Counted from the stretch's first letter, positions 45,311 through 55,793 are shown. The stretch: DNA of 64,000 nt from Flammulina velutipes (GCA_011800155.1 CM022369.1:2108001-2172000); one strand, 5' to 3'. Notes: generated by a model not told the origin, from the sequence alone. Numbers and translations: made by a program.

Positions 45311-48300
45311 ATGTCCTCTCGCCGACTTGCTATTTCGTCGCTGCTCAATCAAGGTGGCCAGCAGGACGACGACGCCCGCGATGGCACACCCGCCAACGCT
45401 GCCAGCGCCAGCCACCACGCAACAGGCCTCGATGCCCTCGTCCAAGCTGCGACATCCGCCTCGCACATGCTGCCCAGCATATCAACATTTGATGGTAGTC
45501 AACCTCAACCAAAGAAGCGAAGGCATTCCGATACCCAGCATGAACAGCCAGCTGCCCTCAATGCGCCTCAGTACAGAGAACGCGAACCACAGAGACCCAT
45601 GTCCACCGACGCCAAGCGACCTAACCACTATCCCGACCCCCGCATGCTCATCGACCAGTATCCCCGCCAGCCAGATCAACATGCCCGAAGCCCCATCTTC
45701 TCGCGCCCCGTCCAAGAACGCATCCTCAGTCCGTCCAACGACCGCATGGCGCAGACAGCAGAGCCCCATCGCTTCGCCCTGCCGCCCCCAATCATGCCCA
45801 GCACGTCGCGCGATTTCGTCTCCCCAAAGTTGTCAGCACGAGAGTTCGCCCGCGGAGAGCACGACTACAGGTCGCATTCAAGGGAGCGTTCGGAACAGTC
45901 CAGAGACCGTAGGGATCCCTCTGCGTCGCGCGAACATGCTCATCAACTTCCTCGAGAACACCAGTTTGCCCTTCCACCTATGGATCGGGATCACGCCATC
46001 ATTGGCCCGAGGGACCACCTATCACCAACGTTGCCATTTACCTACTTGAGAGACAGCCAGTCTCCCTCGACATCCAGAGATCCCTTAAGAGAGCAGTTGG
46101 CCAGAGAGCGCGAGCATCATGGTGCGTCACCGTCTCCGCCGTCTCTCTAACTACGACTAACCTACGACAGGTCGCACTATCTCTCCGTTTGTCCCATTAT
46201 CCGAACATCGTCCTCCACCGACGCCCAGGGAATCACCAAATTCATATTCCCAATTCGCTCAACCTTTGGTCGGCCCTGGCACGTCCACCCAATCTCAGGC
46301 GGGGTTCCGACAACTGCCCTCGCCTTTCTCTCGCGAGCCACCACTGCCTCCAACTCCGGCGCACGAATCTTACCATCGAGAGCCTCCTTCTCCGTTCCAT
46401 AGAGAAGCACCTTCTTCTCCCTTTACTCGCGAGGGTCACGCTCCGACTCAGGATCCATACTCAAGGGACCGCTACTCCCGGGAGCCGACCGCTTTTGCCA
46501 ACCACTACCCGCCCTCTATAGAACGTGAAACGTCGACTCGCAGTCAGCCTTCCATGGTTTCCGGTGGCTCACGTTCTCCCAGTCTCGGTCGAGATCGCAG
46601 CAATTCATTGTCGCACTCCGAGAATGTATTACCACTCCATCCACTCACCCCTCGTGACCACCACCACCACCCACCCTTTCCTCAGACGGTCCAATCACCC
46701 ATACGGGAACAGTATCTAACCTCCCCGGCTGGCCATCGCGAGCTTCGTATTACTGCCCCCGACATGCCCCCTTTCCCGCCTCCTCGACAGCTCGAACGAC
46801 GTGACGAGTCGCCAAGAGACGTCGAGGCCCGTCCCAGGAGTATCGAATCCCTTATGAATGGCACGGAATATCATATCCACGGGCAAGATACAAAGCCGCC
46901 CGAGAACCAGCAGCGACCCGTTATTCAGCCGCTGTACGCACCCAACTCTCGACCAAGGACATCTCCCATCCACTCTGCGCCATTCGCCCAGGAGCTTGCA
47001 CACCACCAACCCGGACCCCGTCCGTCTTTGTCTCATAGTTCCTCCAATCGTTCACTCTCATCCCAATCTACAACGACCAGTATATCCCCGCAAACACCTT
47101 CATACTCTCCGTCACTGGCTGATCATCGACACGAACATTATATTCATCAATCACGCGAGGAACGCCATGATCACAAACGCAAATATCAGGAAGAAGAAGA
47201 GGTTCTTCCTCCTCCTGCTTATCACCCGCGAGGATCTTCCGTCGTCGAGCGCACACAACCTCGTCTTGCACCTCTTGAGCATCCGGAGCACTTTAGTCGA
47301 GAAGGGCTGTCTCCCACCCACGTTCGTCACCATCCGGCTTCTTCTTCTTCTTCACCTCCTCCTCATTCTCTATCGCCACATGATGAGTCCGATACGACCT
47401 TGCCAGACTTCCATGGGCCTCGTTCTGCCACAATCTTAGGTGGCATAAAGCGCACACCTCCTGGCAGTCAACAAGGTCGCGCGCACGCACATCGTAAAGA
47501 TAAGGCCGTGGAGATGCTTGATAAAGAGCGTGAGAAGGAGCTGAAGTTGGAGAAGGAGAAGGAAGTCAAGTCAGAGAGGCCAGCTATGGTGATGCCGCCT
47601 ACACCCGTGACGGCGGGCTCTTCACCGTTTGCGTTTGGGCTCGAGGATATTTTGCCTCTCAAGGAAGAAGACGGACTGGACATGGAGGTGGACATGGAGC
47701 GCAAACCTGTGGTGACCAAGTCAACGGAAACGGCAGACGTGAAACAGGATGCGGCGGCGAAACCCAAGCCGAGGAAAGGCAAATCGAAGGAGATCAACAT
47801 GGGAGAGCCGACTTCCAGTGCTAAGCCGAAGAAGGTTACGAAAAAGAAAGAGGTGAACAAACCCAAGGAGAAGGAAGACGCCCATGACTGGTTTCTTGAG
47901 CAGTTTGCCGACTCACCTGGGTCCTCGACAAGTGCACCTGGCCCTTCGCGCAAATCTAGCAAGACAAAGTTGCGTACTGCAACCCCTGTTACGGACATGG
48001 ATGACGATGCGGAGTTGGAGGAAACGCTGTTGTCAAGGGCTCCTACACCTTCGGTGCGCGGCGAGACCCCCATGGACGTGGACGTGGACAGTGAGCTTCT
48101 AAACCTCATCGCCCCGACGACGTCGAGCACCCCGGTACCTCCGCCTCATACTCATACGCCTACACCTCCTGCTCTACCCTCAATCGGTGGCTCTTTGGTA
48201 CCTGCTGGTATGTCGCTTGCACCTCCGATGCGCAAAGCTGCTTTGAAGAAGCTGGAGAAGGATAAAGACCGAGCGTCGATGCCTCCACCGCCTGTCGTGA

Positions 48301-49513
48301 AAAAGCGGACGAAGCCCAGCGCAAAGACGAAGAAGGCGCCCGTCGAGAAGGGTACTGTGCCGGAGAAGAAGGGCAAGGGCAAGGCTGTCGCTGATCGCTC
48401 GAGGTCTACGAGTGCCATCCCTGCTGAGAAGGAGGAGGAAGAGGAGCCTGACGTCGTAGAGGAGGAAGAAAAGGTTGACGATGACAGATTGTATTGTTTG
48501 TGTCGAGCCAAGTACAACCAGGAGGATACGATGGTTGGATGCGACCGCTGCGACGAGTGGTATCACCCTCATTGCGTAAATATGGGGGAGACGCCGCTTG
48601 ATCTGGTGGACCAGTTCGTTTGTCCGGTTTGTGTTGCTAGTAAGTGTCTGTTTTTCTGGCTGTCGACGTGATATTAATTTGTCTGCAGAACATCCTGAGC
48701 TGAACCTGAAGACGACGTATAAGACGCGGTGCTTGAACGGCATTGAAGATCCTGACCGCGATAACAGTTGTCCCCGTGCGTCGCGCGGCCTGGTCTCCAA
48801 GTATTGTTCACCGGAATGTGGTGTCAAGAATATGCGAAGGCGGATCGATGCATTCGCGGCCAAGGGCGGGAATAAGGCAACTGTTTGGGAGAAGGTGAAA
48901 GATGCTGAACGTCGGGACGGTTTGGTGGTACATCTTGGAAATGGTGCGGTTGTCAAGAGCCGCACGAAGAAGGACCGGGAGGTGGAGTGGTTACAGGCGC
49001 AACTTGAGGGTGTCGCGAAGCAGAGAGATGCGGTCAAACGCGGTGTGGATGTCGTGTTGTGGCGAGAACGGTTGCTCGAGCTTGCCATGGACAGAGCAGA
49101 GTCGAAAGGGAACGAGTGTGGCTGGGATCAGCGTTTGTGCTTTGGCGAAGAGGAGTGGGAGGAGTTTGGGGAAGCTGTTCTTGAGAATTATGGGACGACA
49201 GAGGAGAACTATTGGTGTTCTGAACCTGCAGATTGTGACCGGCATGCTGGGTAAGCTCTCTCAATATCATGCGCGCGGTTGGTAAACTGACGACATTCGC
49301 AGCTGGCAAGAGATACGGCAGGACGACATTGGGAACGAAAAGGAGAAGCAGGAGGAGGCGCTGATGAAGTTGACCACACGGGAGCGGGAGATCCGCACGC
49401 AGATTGAGGACCTCAGTGAGGCGCCTGCGCCGTTAAAGACGAACGCCAAGGTGGTGAACGGGGCGAGCAGTGGGCCGAAGGGTAACGGACGGACAAAACA
49501 TTCAAAGAAGTAG
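45311..49513 (+). CDS. SPP1: COMPASS subunit Spp1/CFP1, PHD finger protein
   Basis: Spp1 targets the Set1/COMPASS H3K4 methyltransferase by reading H3K4me3. The protein begins MSSRRLAISSLLNQGGQQDD. About 1,000 residues of Ser/Pro/Arg/His-rich, presumably disordered sequence follow, with one intron near 46121-46171. The PHD finger lies at about 48490-48640: LYCLCRAKYNQEDTMVGCDR, then CDEWYHPHCVNMGETPLDLV and FVCPVCVA. After an intron comes the conserved CFP1-type Cys domain (RCLNGIEDPDRDNSC and KYCSPECGVKNMRRRIDAF), a coiled coil and a second Cys cluster (GNECGWDQRLCF and WCSEPADCDRHAGW). It ends GRTKHSKK. The very long N-terminal extension is far larger than in yeast Spp1. Confidence 0.9.
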
Positions 49514-49638
49514 CTTCTTGTCGCAGGGAGAGTGAGATGATACTTAATACAAGCTCGTCGTACATAATAAGTGTATGAGCTGGACACATCAGTAATGTAG
49601 AGATGGGTCCTCCTAGGCTACCCTGGCAGCAGTGGGTG

Positions 49639-50205
49639 CTAGTAGCCATCGCCTTCACCGCCCTCTTTGGAGAAGCCTTTGGCGTCGAAGAGGATTTGCG
49701 ACTTGAACTCTTCGCGCTGTTTCTTGGCCTCGATCTCTGCGCGATGGTAGGGCTCGAGTGTTGGGTAGTCTACTTGTCTTAGCGGGACCTCGTCTTCCTT
49801 GTCTAGATCCTGGTGAGCGTAATGAGTACGATAGAAGGGGGCAGAAAAGGGCGAGGACGAACGATTTCTCCGAGTAAAACGACGTTTTCGCCTCTGATGA
49901 GGAAGAGGCCGCGTGGAAAGTCTGCGAATGCATTCTTGTGATATATTCGCTCAATTGTGTCTTCCAAGACGAGGTTTGCTGGGGGGTAGACTGAGAAAAT
50001 AGAGCAGGAGAATGGTAGTTGCACGAGGACTGACCGAACTGATCATACGAGCGTAGGACGCCCTGTAGTTTACGGCCGTCTCTGAGGATGACGAGCATCT
50101 TCCCTGGGGATGTCAACGGGAGCCTTGAGCGCTGCAAGAAAGAGACATACTGTCGACACAGTCGACGAGCGACCCGGAGGTCGTGAACGGAATGAGAGAG
50201 TCCAT
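49639..50205 (-). CDS. LSM1: Sm-like protein LSm1
   Basis: LSm1 is the cytoplasmic subunit that defines the Lsm1-7 ring, which binds oligoadenylated mRNA ends and promotes decapping with Pat1. Exon 1 reads [18 protein letters not shown]. It splices to [20 protein letters not shown] (Sm1 motif), then [20 protein letters not shown] and [18 protein letters not shown] (Sm2 motif). The C-terminal helix is [20 protein letters not shown] and the end is [12 protein letters not shown]. Length (about 135 residues) and motif order match LSm1 rather than the nuclear LSm8. Three short introns are evident. Confidence 0.93.
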
Positions 50206-50281
50206 GTGTGTGACAAGGTCACGAATTCAAACGAGTTTATAATATTTATGCAACGACGACGACAAGTTTTTCTATCTCTCT

Positions 50282-50650
50282 TTATATCTCGGAATTGGGC
50301 GCGAGTTTCTTCCACATACGCCGCAGCGACGAGTAGCAGTTTGGACAAATGTTGTGTGCGAGCTTGGCTGTGCCGCATGCTGAGCAGTTGACGATATCTG
50401 GCAGAGGTCAGCGAGCGGAATGGGGGAGATGGCTGGACGCACTTTGCTTGTCTTTGAGGCCCTTGTTGGCTGAACGCATGGATTTACGCGAATGGGAGAC
50501 CTTCTTCTTTGGTACTGCGCGCAGGATGGCGGGAAGCAGCTGTTCCCAGAGGGACGGCAATGAAGGAATGCGCCACGCTGCAGACGACAGCGCGAATGGC
50601 CTGAAGACGGGGAGACTGAAGAAGACACGCTGCAGCGCGAATGAAGCCAT
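50282..50650 (-). CDS. MRPL32: Mitochondrial ribosomal protein bL32m
   Basis: This is a large-subunit protein of the mitochondrial ribosome. It starts MASFALQRVFFSLPVFRPFA, a presequence, followed by AVPKKKVSHSRKSMRSANKG, the bacterial-type L32 core. After an intron it gives DIVNCSACGTAKLAHNICPN and CYSSLRRMWKKL, with the CxxC...CxxC zinc motif, ending APNSEI. In yeast the m-AAA protease matures this protein. The start codon (50648-50650) faces NDUFA5 with only 66 bp between them. Confidence 0.93.
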
Positions 50651-50716
50651 CTAAAAGTTTTGGGCCAAGAGTGGGCGTTCCCAATTAGGCAGGCAGTCAC
50701 CCGTTCTCCTCCAACC
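50651..50716. promoter_or_regulatory. Minimal bidirectional promoter, bL32m / NDUFA5
   Basis: Sixty-six bp separate two divergent start codons, so both promoters and both leaders must fit here or overlap the opposite coding region. No TATA box is visible. Confidence 0.55.
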
Positions 50717-51158
50717 ATGTTTCGCTGCACTCGTCCGCTCTTCAACGCAGTTAGAAAAACGTCCACTGGCATTACGGGCCTCAGCGTTCATCCAAACCCG
50801 CTGCCAGAGCTCATCGCAACCTACGAATCCACCCTCAAAGTCCTTGGTGACATCCCCGCTGCGTCCGTCTATCGCCAGGGAACAGAGGCCCTCACGCTGC
50901 ACAAGCTCAACGTCGCTACAACAGCCCAGGGAGACATTGCAGCCGTTGAGAAGCAGCTCAACGAAGGCCAGATTGAAGAGTCGCTGGTCATTGCATCCGA
51001 TGAGCTCAAGCTCGCTGCAAAGATGATAGAATGGAAAGCGTGCGTCCTGTCTCTGCGCACCGGCGACAAGTACTAATCCTTGGCGTAGATGGGAGCCGTT
51101 AGAAGAGAAGCCTGCACCCGGTCAATGGGAGTACTTTGGCCAGACAACATCGTCATGA
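50717..51158 (+). CDS. NDUFA5: Complex I subunit NDUFA5 (B13 type)
   Basis: This accessory subunit belongs to the matrix arm of mitochondrial complex I. It starts MFRCTRPLFNAVRKTSTGIT, then SVHPNPLPELIATYESTLKV and IPAASVYRQGTEALTLHKLN. The helical part VEKQLNEGQIEESLVIASDE follows. The intron at 51038-51089 joins KA to WEPLEEKPAPGQWEYFGQTT, ending SS. The final WEPLxxxPxxGQW motif is diagnostic for the family. Length is about 130 residues. Confidence 0.93.
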
Positions 51159-51328
51159 ACTGTTTAGCGAATACACAATGTCACGCTTTACGCCGCAAAA
51201 CTAAGCAACTGATTACCATAGTCTACGGCTACCGCTGGAGCTGCAATGTCTTTACTTGCTGCGCCGTTGGCACTGGCCGTAGCTCTCAGCCGTCCTTTAA
51301 AGTCAGTGAATCCTTATCCGCTTACACA

Positions 51329-52483
51329 ATGACTCTGCCCCAGGAACTACTTGATAAAATCGTAGACGAGTTACACGACGAATTCTCGGCTCTTTCTGTC
51401 TGCGCCCTCTCTAGCTCACGCCTCCATCGTCGCGCCACGTTACACCTGTTTTCGGACATCACATTGACACCCTCTAACTATCAGAAATTCATAGAACTCA
51501 CTTTCCGCTCGCCTTACCTAACTCGATATGTGCGCACCCTCCGCTTGTTCGGTGGGAAGCTCGACGGCCACCAATATCTAGTCACTGCCAATGACCTTCC
51601 ACCCCTTCTTCACAGACTTGATAATGTTCGTGATTTACATGTTCATTCCGCTTTTCTCGGCCGCTCCCTAGTCGACAGAAATCCCGCACTACAGCGGGCA
51701 TTGCTTACGCTCCCCCTTCATAATCTTCACCTGGACCAGGTGTTTTTCTCTGACACTGAAGAGCTTCTGGACGCCGTCGCGTCCTTTCCTGCTCTCCGGA
51801 GATTACATATCGGCGCACTACTTTCTGAACCCTTCCCTTCTACTCTTCCGACTGCCCGAGTACTGAACCTCACAGCGCTCAGCGTAGATCTCGATAAAAA
51901 CGGCCGACTGATGCATACGCTGCCCTCGTCGCCGTTAGGCAATAACCTCCAAACGCTGAGGATCAACGGATGTACGGCATACGACGTTGCAACCGTCAAC
52001 GGCGTACTCGTGCGGTGCCCTTCGTTGCGAAAGCTCGTGGTGGGCAAGTCGCAGCTATGCACCTCCTTCCAACGGACATTCTGGATGGGGGAGTCGGTGG
52101 GACACGGGCAGGCGCTTGAGGTGGGGAGGGTGAAGGAGCTGGAGATTAGTGTGTCGGATTTTCATACACAGTTGCAGTGGTGGGTGGACGCGTTTAGAGG
52201 GGCGAGGTATTCGAATGTGGAGGCGAAACTGGAGACGGTGGTGATTAGGGTGGATATGCAACTGGAGGAGACGGAGATGGGGTGGTCTCATTCGAGATCG
52301 TGGTTCCAACCTGGAAGGTGGAGGGCGTTGGATGAGGCGTTGAGCAAGTTACCGTCTCTTGCGCGGGTAACACTTGAAGTGGACGAGTTGATGCGAGAGT
52401 CGTTTCAGGATGTGGTTGTGAGCGAATGTCAGGAATTAGGGAAGAGATGTTGTTTGGATGTCAGGAATTGGTCGATGTGGTGA
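51329..52483 (+). CDS. F-box-like protein with leucine-rich tail
   Basis: This is a single-exon gene. The first 40 residues (MTLPQELLDKIVDELHDEFS and ALSVCALSSSRLHRRATLHL) form an F-box-like fold, with the usual LPxEL...I start. A series of Leu-rich stretches follows (RDLHVHSAFL, LHNLHLDQVFF, LRRLHIGALL, LTALSVDLDK, LQTLRINGC and LRKLVVGKS), which resemble degenerate leucine-rich repeats. Such proteins are abundant in Agaricomycetes and may act as SCF ubiquitin ligase adaptors. The target is unknown. The frame is open upstream to 51089, but ATG 51329 begins precisely at the F-box. Confidence 0.75.
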   Translation: MTLPQELLDKIVDELHDEFSALSVCALSSSRLHRRATLHLFSDITLTPSNYQKFIELTFRSPYLTRYVRTLRLFGGKLDGHQYLVTANDLPPLLHRLDNVRDLHVHSAFLGRSLVDRNPALQRALLTLPLHNLHLDQVFFSDTEELLDAVASFPALRRLHIGALLSEPFPSTLPTARVLNLTALSVDLDKNGRLMHTLPSSPLGNNLQTLRINGCTAYDVATVNGVLVRCPSLRKLVVGKSQLCTSFQRTFWMGESVGHGQALEVGRVKELEISVSDFHTQLQWWVDAFRGARYSNVEAKLETVVIRVDMQLEETEMGWSHSRSWFQPGRWRALDEALSKLPSLARVTLEVDELMRESFQDVVVSECQELGKRCCLDVRNWSMW

Positions 52484-52725
52484 GCCTTCTCATCTCGCCA
52501 ATTATGGAGCTATCTTCTTACGAGAATCGATTACAGACGATAGACATTACTTGCCGTATATCATCAACACTTTGTCAACTCCAGCAAGCCGTGCCGTATA
52601 CTTATCATCAGATTGCCCTTACTGTTACTTCGGACAACACGAGGCTGATTTAACTTTGCAAGGCTGTATATCTGTCTCTTCCTGCCACCATCCTTCATCT
52701 ACCTGACCTCGCTAGTCATCGACAC
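52484..52725. other. Short intergenic region between two F-box-like genes
   Basis: About 242 bp hold the 3' end of the first F-box-like gene and the promoter of the second. No further feature is seen. Confidence 0.4.
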
Positions 52726-53948
52726 ATGCAGGCAATGTTACGCATACGCTCCCTACTGTGAGTCGACACCGTCTGTGAAGTATTGCAAGCTCTTCATAAT
52801 TGTATAGCGGTTTCTTTAAAGGCATCAAGCATACGATAACGCCCGAGAAACCGACGCACCCAATCCACACATTGCCTCCCGAAATCCTCGCAATGATCTT
52901 CGTCTTCGTGCACGATGGTCACGACGATGCTATTGGCGGAACAGCACATCTACAGCATCTACAAGCTGTATGCAAGCACTGGAAAACCACCGCGGAGGGA
53001 CATCCCCAGCTTAAACGCTGCTTCAACACCATACACCTAAAACCCTCGACCATACGGGAAGACCTCCCCTTCGTAGAGAGGTACCTACGCAGGAAGGCAT
53101 CGATGGCGAATGCTATGCATGCTGATGAGAAGGATGCCGCAGCTGAGATGGTCACGCTATGCATCTGCTGCGGTGTAGGCGAAGGCAGCAGTATCAAACC
53201 CTTCTTTACCTTGAGAGGGTTGGACGCCATCAGCAAAATAAAACTAGGGAGCTCCGCGATACCGTGGCCATGCGAAACCCAACCTCATCTAATATCCCAA
53301 TTAATGCGCTTGCGCCCTTGTCATCCCTTCCTTGACAAAATCTCCTACTTGAGCATCTCGATCACATGTCGTGTCGAGAGCTTTGAGGTCATAAATTCCC
53401 TACCGCAACTCGACACGCTCGTCCTATCCTTGCTGGATTTTCCTTTCACGTTCACTGATCATGGCCCTCCCATCGTCTTACCCCGTGTGCGACGCCTGGC
53501 GGTGTTTACATGTGGTTCCCTCCCCGGAGTCATATTCGACTGTCCCGCACTGGAATATTTGGAGTGCCACGGTACGAGTCTCGCCCTCTTCGAGCCACAG
53601 TCGTCAGTGCCGAAGATGCATACCTTTCGTCACGAAGGACGAATACCTTCGTTGGAAAGCTGGATAACCCAACTTTCGGACACGCCCCAGAGGATCGAAT
53701 TCGTCATGACAGGAAACGTACCGCTGGCAACGAACCTTTCGAAGAAAATCGAACAGGTATATCTCCAACACGTGCCGTGTGATGATGCTGGGTGGATTGA
53801 GCGCTGTGAAGTAAAAAAGCTGGCCCTTCACGAAGTTAAATTCGGATTCGACCTGAATGCTTTGGATGGGATAGACGTGGTTCACCAACAGGAACCGTTG
53901 GTGGGACTAATCCTTCGAGAATGGAACATAGATCCAGATGAGTTGTAG
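52726..53948 (+). CDS. Second F-box-like protein
   Basis: A 32-nt first exon (52726-52757, MQAMLRIRSL) splices to 52808 in phase, giving LGFFKGIKHTITPEKPTHPI. The F-box-like block follows at about residues 30-75 (HTLPPEILAMIFVFVHDGHD and LQAVCKHWKTTAEGHPQLKR). The body has Leu-rich stretches (LPQLDTLVLSLLDF, RVRRLAVFTCGSLPG and CPALEYLECHGTSL). It ends LREWNIDPDEL. Sequence similarity to the neighbouring F-box-like gene is low by eye, so this is not a recent duplicate. The stop lies 20 bp from the LCP5 stop. Confidence 0.72.
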
Positions 53949-53968
53949 ATATACGGACAGTGCACGAG

Positions 53969-55189
53969 CTACTTTCTCTTTTTAATCGACTTGCGCTCCT
54001 GCTCAAATCGAGAGCGCTTCCTTTTCATCCCCATCTCGGGAGCCTCTTCAGTAGGCATCTCTGGAGGATCCTTCCTACTTCTGTCCAGCACACTCCCTCT
54101 CTTGCCTCTTTGCCTGAGCTCATCATACCCATCATTACCTCTCTTCCCACTTGCTCTGTCAACATCCCGTAGGACGTCAGCAAACTCATCTTCCAAGTTC
54201 CTATTCCTCCTAATGCGCCCTTTACCCTCCTCGCCAATCCCACTGAGCGCACCGCCCATCGCCAAGGTCTCCTCATCGCGCGTCCTGCGCCTACTTTCTT
54301 TCTTGCCGAGCATGACACGACCGAATTGTTCCTCTTCAAAGTCGTTGAGCCGTTTGAGGTAGCGTGCACGGGAAGACTGGGCGTTGAGGGAGGGTGTGGA
54401 GCCCATCCCGGAGGTGGACTCTGTGTAGGGCAGGGACTGGTCGGCGTCGCGTAGCGCTGCGAGGGATGTGGGCACGGGGGCGCGTGCCTTGTCTCGTTTT
54501 TCTTTTGAGGAGGTCGGGATGTAGGGTACGGGGGCCAGGTGGGGTGCGTGGTAGAGTCCGTCGTTTGGAACAGCCTGCCCGCGTCGACGGTCAGAGCGAT
54601 CATTGTCCTCGTCGTCGGACGCTGCCATTTCGTCGTTGTCGATGAGGTTTTCGGGGTTGGGACGGAATGCGAGGGGATCTGAAAGGGTTGAGATGAGATA
54701 CAAGGAAAAAAATTATTGAAGGACGAACCTTGGCCGACTTGTAGCGTGTCCTCGTCCTTTGCTAGGCGGACGAGTTTGTCGATTTGGTAGCGCATCCGGC
54801 TTTGGAGGATCTTTGTTTTTTCGAGGGTGATGCGGCCTTGGACCATGGAGTCGACGAGGTCACCAAGTCCATCTGCGCGTGCGTCTCTGTTGAGGCTGCT
54901 AAATGGCTGTGATGGAGGCTTCCTGTCGCTAAGAGTATGTCCTAGAGCTCGCCGACAAGACAATAAGAGTAAGGATTGGATGTAGTTTAGCAACAGTTGG
55001 TTCTTGAGGGATAGAAGCGATATTCCTTCAGAGTCATCCGTCGATCTATTTTTTGAATGTAAGGTTCTGTTGGAAAGGGAAATTGTGGACGGACTTTGAC
55101 TGTAGTTGTTGGATGATAGAGCGGGCAGATGAGATACTGGCTGTCATCTCCTCGTAGTTAACGGTGAGGGGGGCATTGTCGTCGGACAT
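53969..55189 (-). CDS. LCP5: Neuroguidin/Lcp5, Sas10/Utp3-family nucleolar protein
   Basis: Lcp5 works with U3 snoRNP in 18S rRNA maturation. The start is MSDDNAPLTVNYEEMTASIS. Splicing leads to LLSLKNQLLLNYIQSLLLLS and a helical Sas10/Utp3/C1D domain (DLVDSMVQGRITLEKTKILQ and MRYQIDKLVRLAKDE). After an intron it continues DPLAFRPNPENLIDNDE, YHAPHLAPVPYI and LKRLNDFEEEQFGRVMLGKK. The C-terminus is very basic and ends RSRFEQERKSIKKRK. The DPLxFRPNPxNL and P(H)LxPVPY motifs are family hallmarks. Stops of this gene and the second F-box gene are 20 bp apart (convergent). Confidence 0.88.
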
Positions 55190-55463
55190 GCTAGAGATGA
55201 AGCAAGTCAGAGAAAAGTTGCGGACTCGGTTTGAAGATGGAAAAATCAGTCAACGGTTTTCTAGGCCGCCGCTCGTAAGCGTAGTGCATTGCTTCAAAGG
55301 TTCTCTCGGAGCCCAGTGCGTTTCATCAGAAGAGGGGATGTACAGTGTTCGACTAACCTTGGTGGTGGTTGAAGTTCAGAAGAGAAATCGCAAAAAGAAA
55401 GTGAACGATCATCGGGTCACTACACTTGGCCAATATATTGCCTTGTACTTGAACATGGATATG
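55190..55463. other. Region between LCP5 and tRNA-Asp
   Basis: About 274 bp upstream of LCP5 include its promoter. An open frame across this area overlaps the tRNA and is not believed to be coding. Confidence 0.4.
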
Positions 55464-55545
55464 TCTTTGCTAGTATATCGGTTAGTACACGCGCCTGTCA
55501 TGATGACTTACGCGCGAAAGCTGGGTTCGACTCCCAGGCAGAGAG
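55464..55545 (+). tRNA. tRNA-Asp(GTC) with a 10-nt intron
   Basis: The cloverleaf can be drawn directly. The acceptor stem pairs TCTTTGC with GCAGAGA, with one G-T pair and discriminator G. The D stem is GTAT/GTAC, the anticodon stem is CGCGC/GCGCG and the T stem is CTGGG/CCCAG around TTCGACT. The anticodon loop reads CTGTCA, then ten intron bases (55501-55510), then C, which is the canonical intron position one base 3' of the anticodon GTC. Without the intron the length is 72 nt, the usual size of tRNA-Asp. Internal A and B boxes are present and a T run follows. Confidence 0.92.
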
Positions 55546-55547
55546 AA

Positions 55548-55553
55548 TTTTTT
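55548..55553 (+). terminator. RNA polymerase III terminator of tRNA-Asp
   Basis: A run of six T on the coding strand starts 3 nt after the discriminator base. Confidence 0.8.
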
Positions 55554-55666
55554 CGATGCATGAGCAGTTTTTCTTTGGTATAACTGTGATTACGTCCTGT
55601 AGCTCAGTCTTGCACCGGATCTTGTATAGATCTTGCAACTTGGAGTCAAGAATGGAAGTGGCCCAG

Positions 55667-55674
55667 TGACGTCA
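55667..55674. promoter_or_regulatory. Perfect CRE palindrome in the HSP104 promoter
   Basis: TGACGTCA, the full ATF/CREB site, lies 120 bp before the HSP104 start codon. In fungi bZIP factors of the Atf1 type use such sites in stress genes. The link to HSP104 is inferred from position. Confidence 0.55.
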
Positions 55675-55691
55675 TGAAATACGATCGACTG

Positions 55692-55699
55692 GAAGCTTC
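55692..55699. promoter_or_regulatory. Two-unit heat-shock element candidate
   Basis: GAAGCTTC supplies the GAAnnTTC arrangement of a heat-shock element about 95 bp before the HSP104 ATG. Only two units are in phase, fewer than the three usually needed for strong HSF binding. Confidence 0.4.
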
Positions 55700-55738
55700 C
55701 CCGCTAGTCTCGGCCATGCTAGTCTCACTCTCTCCAAG

Positions 55739-55746
55739 CATAAAAG
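55739..55746 (+). promoter_or_regulatory. TATA-like box of HSP104
   Basis: CATAAAAG lies 55 bp before the HSP104 start codon, a normal distance for a short leader. Confidence 0.45.
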
Positions 55747-55793
55747 TCGCGACGGACGAATGCCGCTGACCACTCAACTTTATACCCTCAATC

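Noticed and set aside
47468..48130. 220-codon Ser-rich minus-strand frame
   Set aside because: It is the antisense shadow of the Lys/Glu/Ser-rich part of SPP1.
48180..49088. 302-codon open frame on the minus strand
   Set aside because: It lies wholly antisense to the PHD and Cys-rich part of SPP1, whose plus-strand frame has clear conserved motifs. The minus frame has no recognisable domain and reflects base composition.
55164..55583. 139-codon plus-strand frame between LCP5 and HSP104
   Set aside because: It covers the tRNA-Asp gene and the LCP5 start, has no domain and no good start context.
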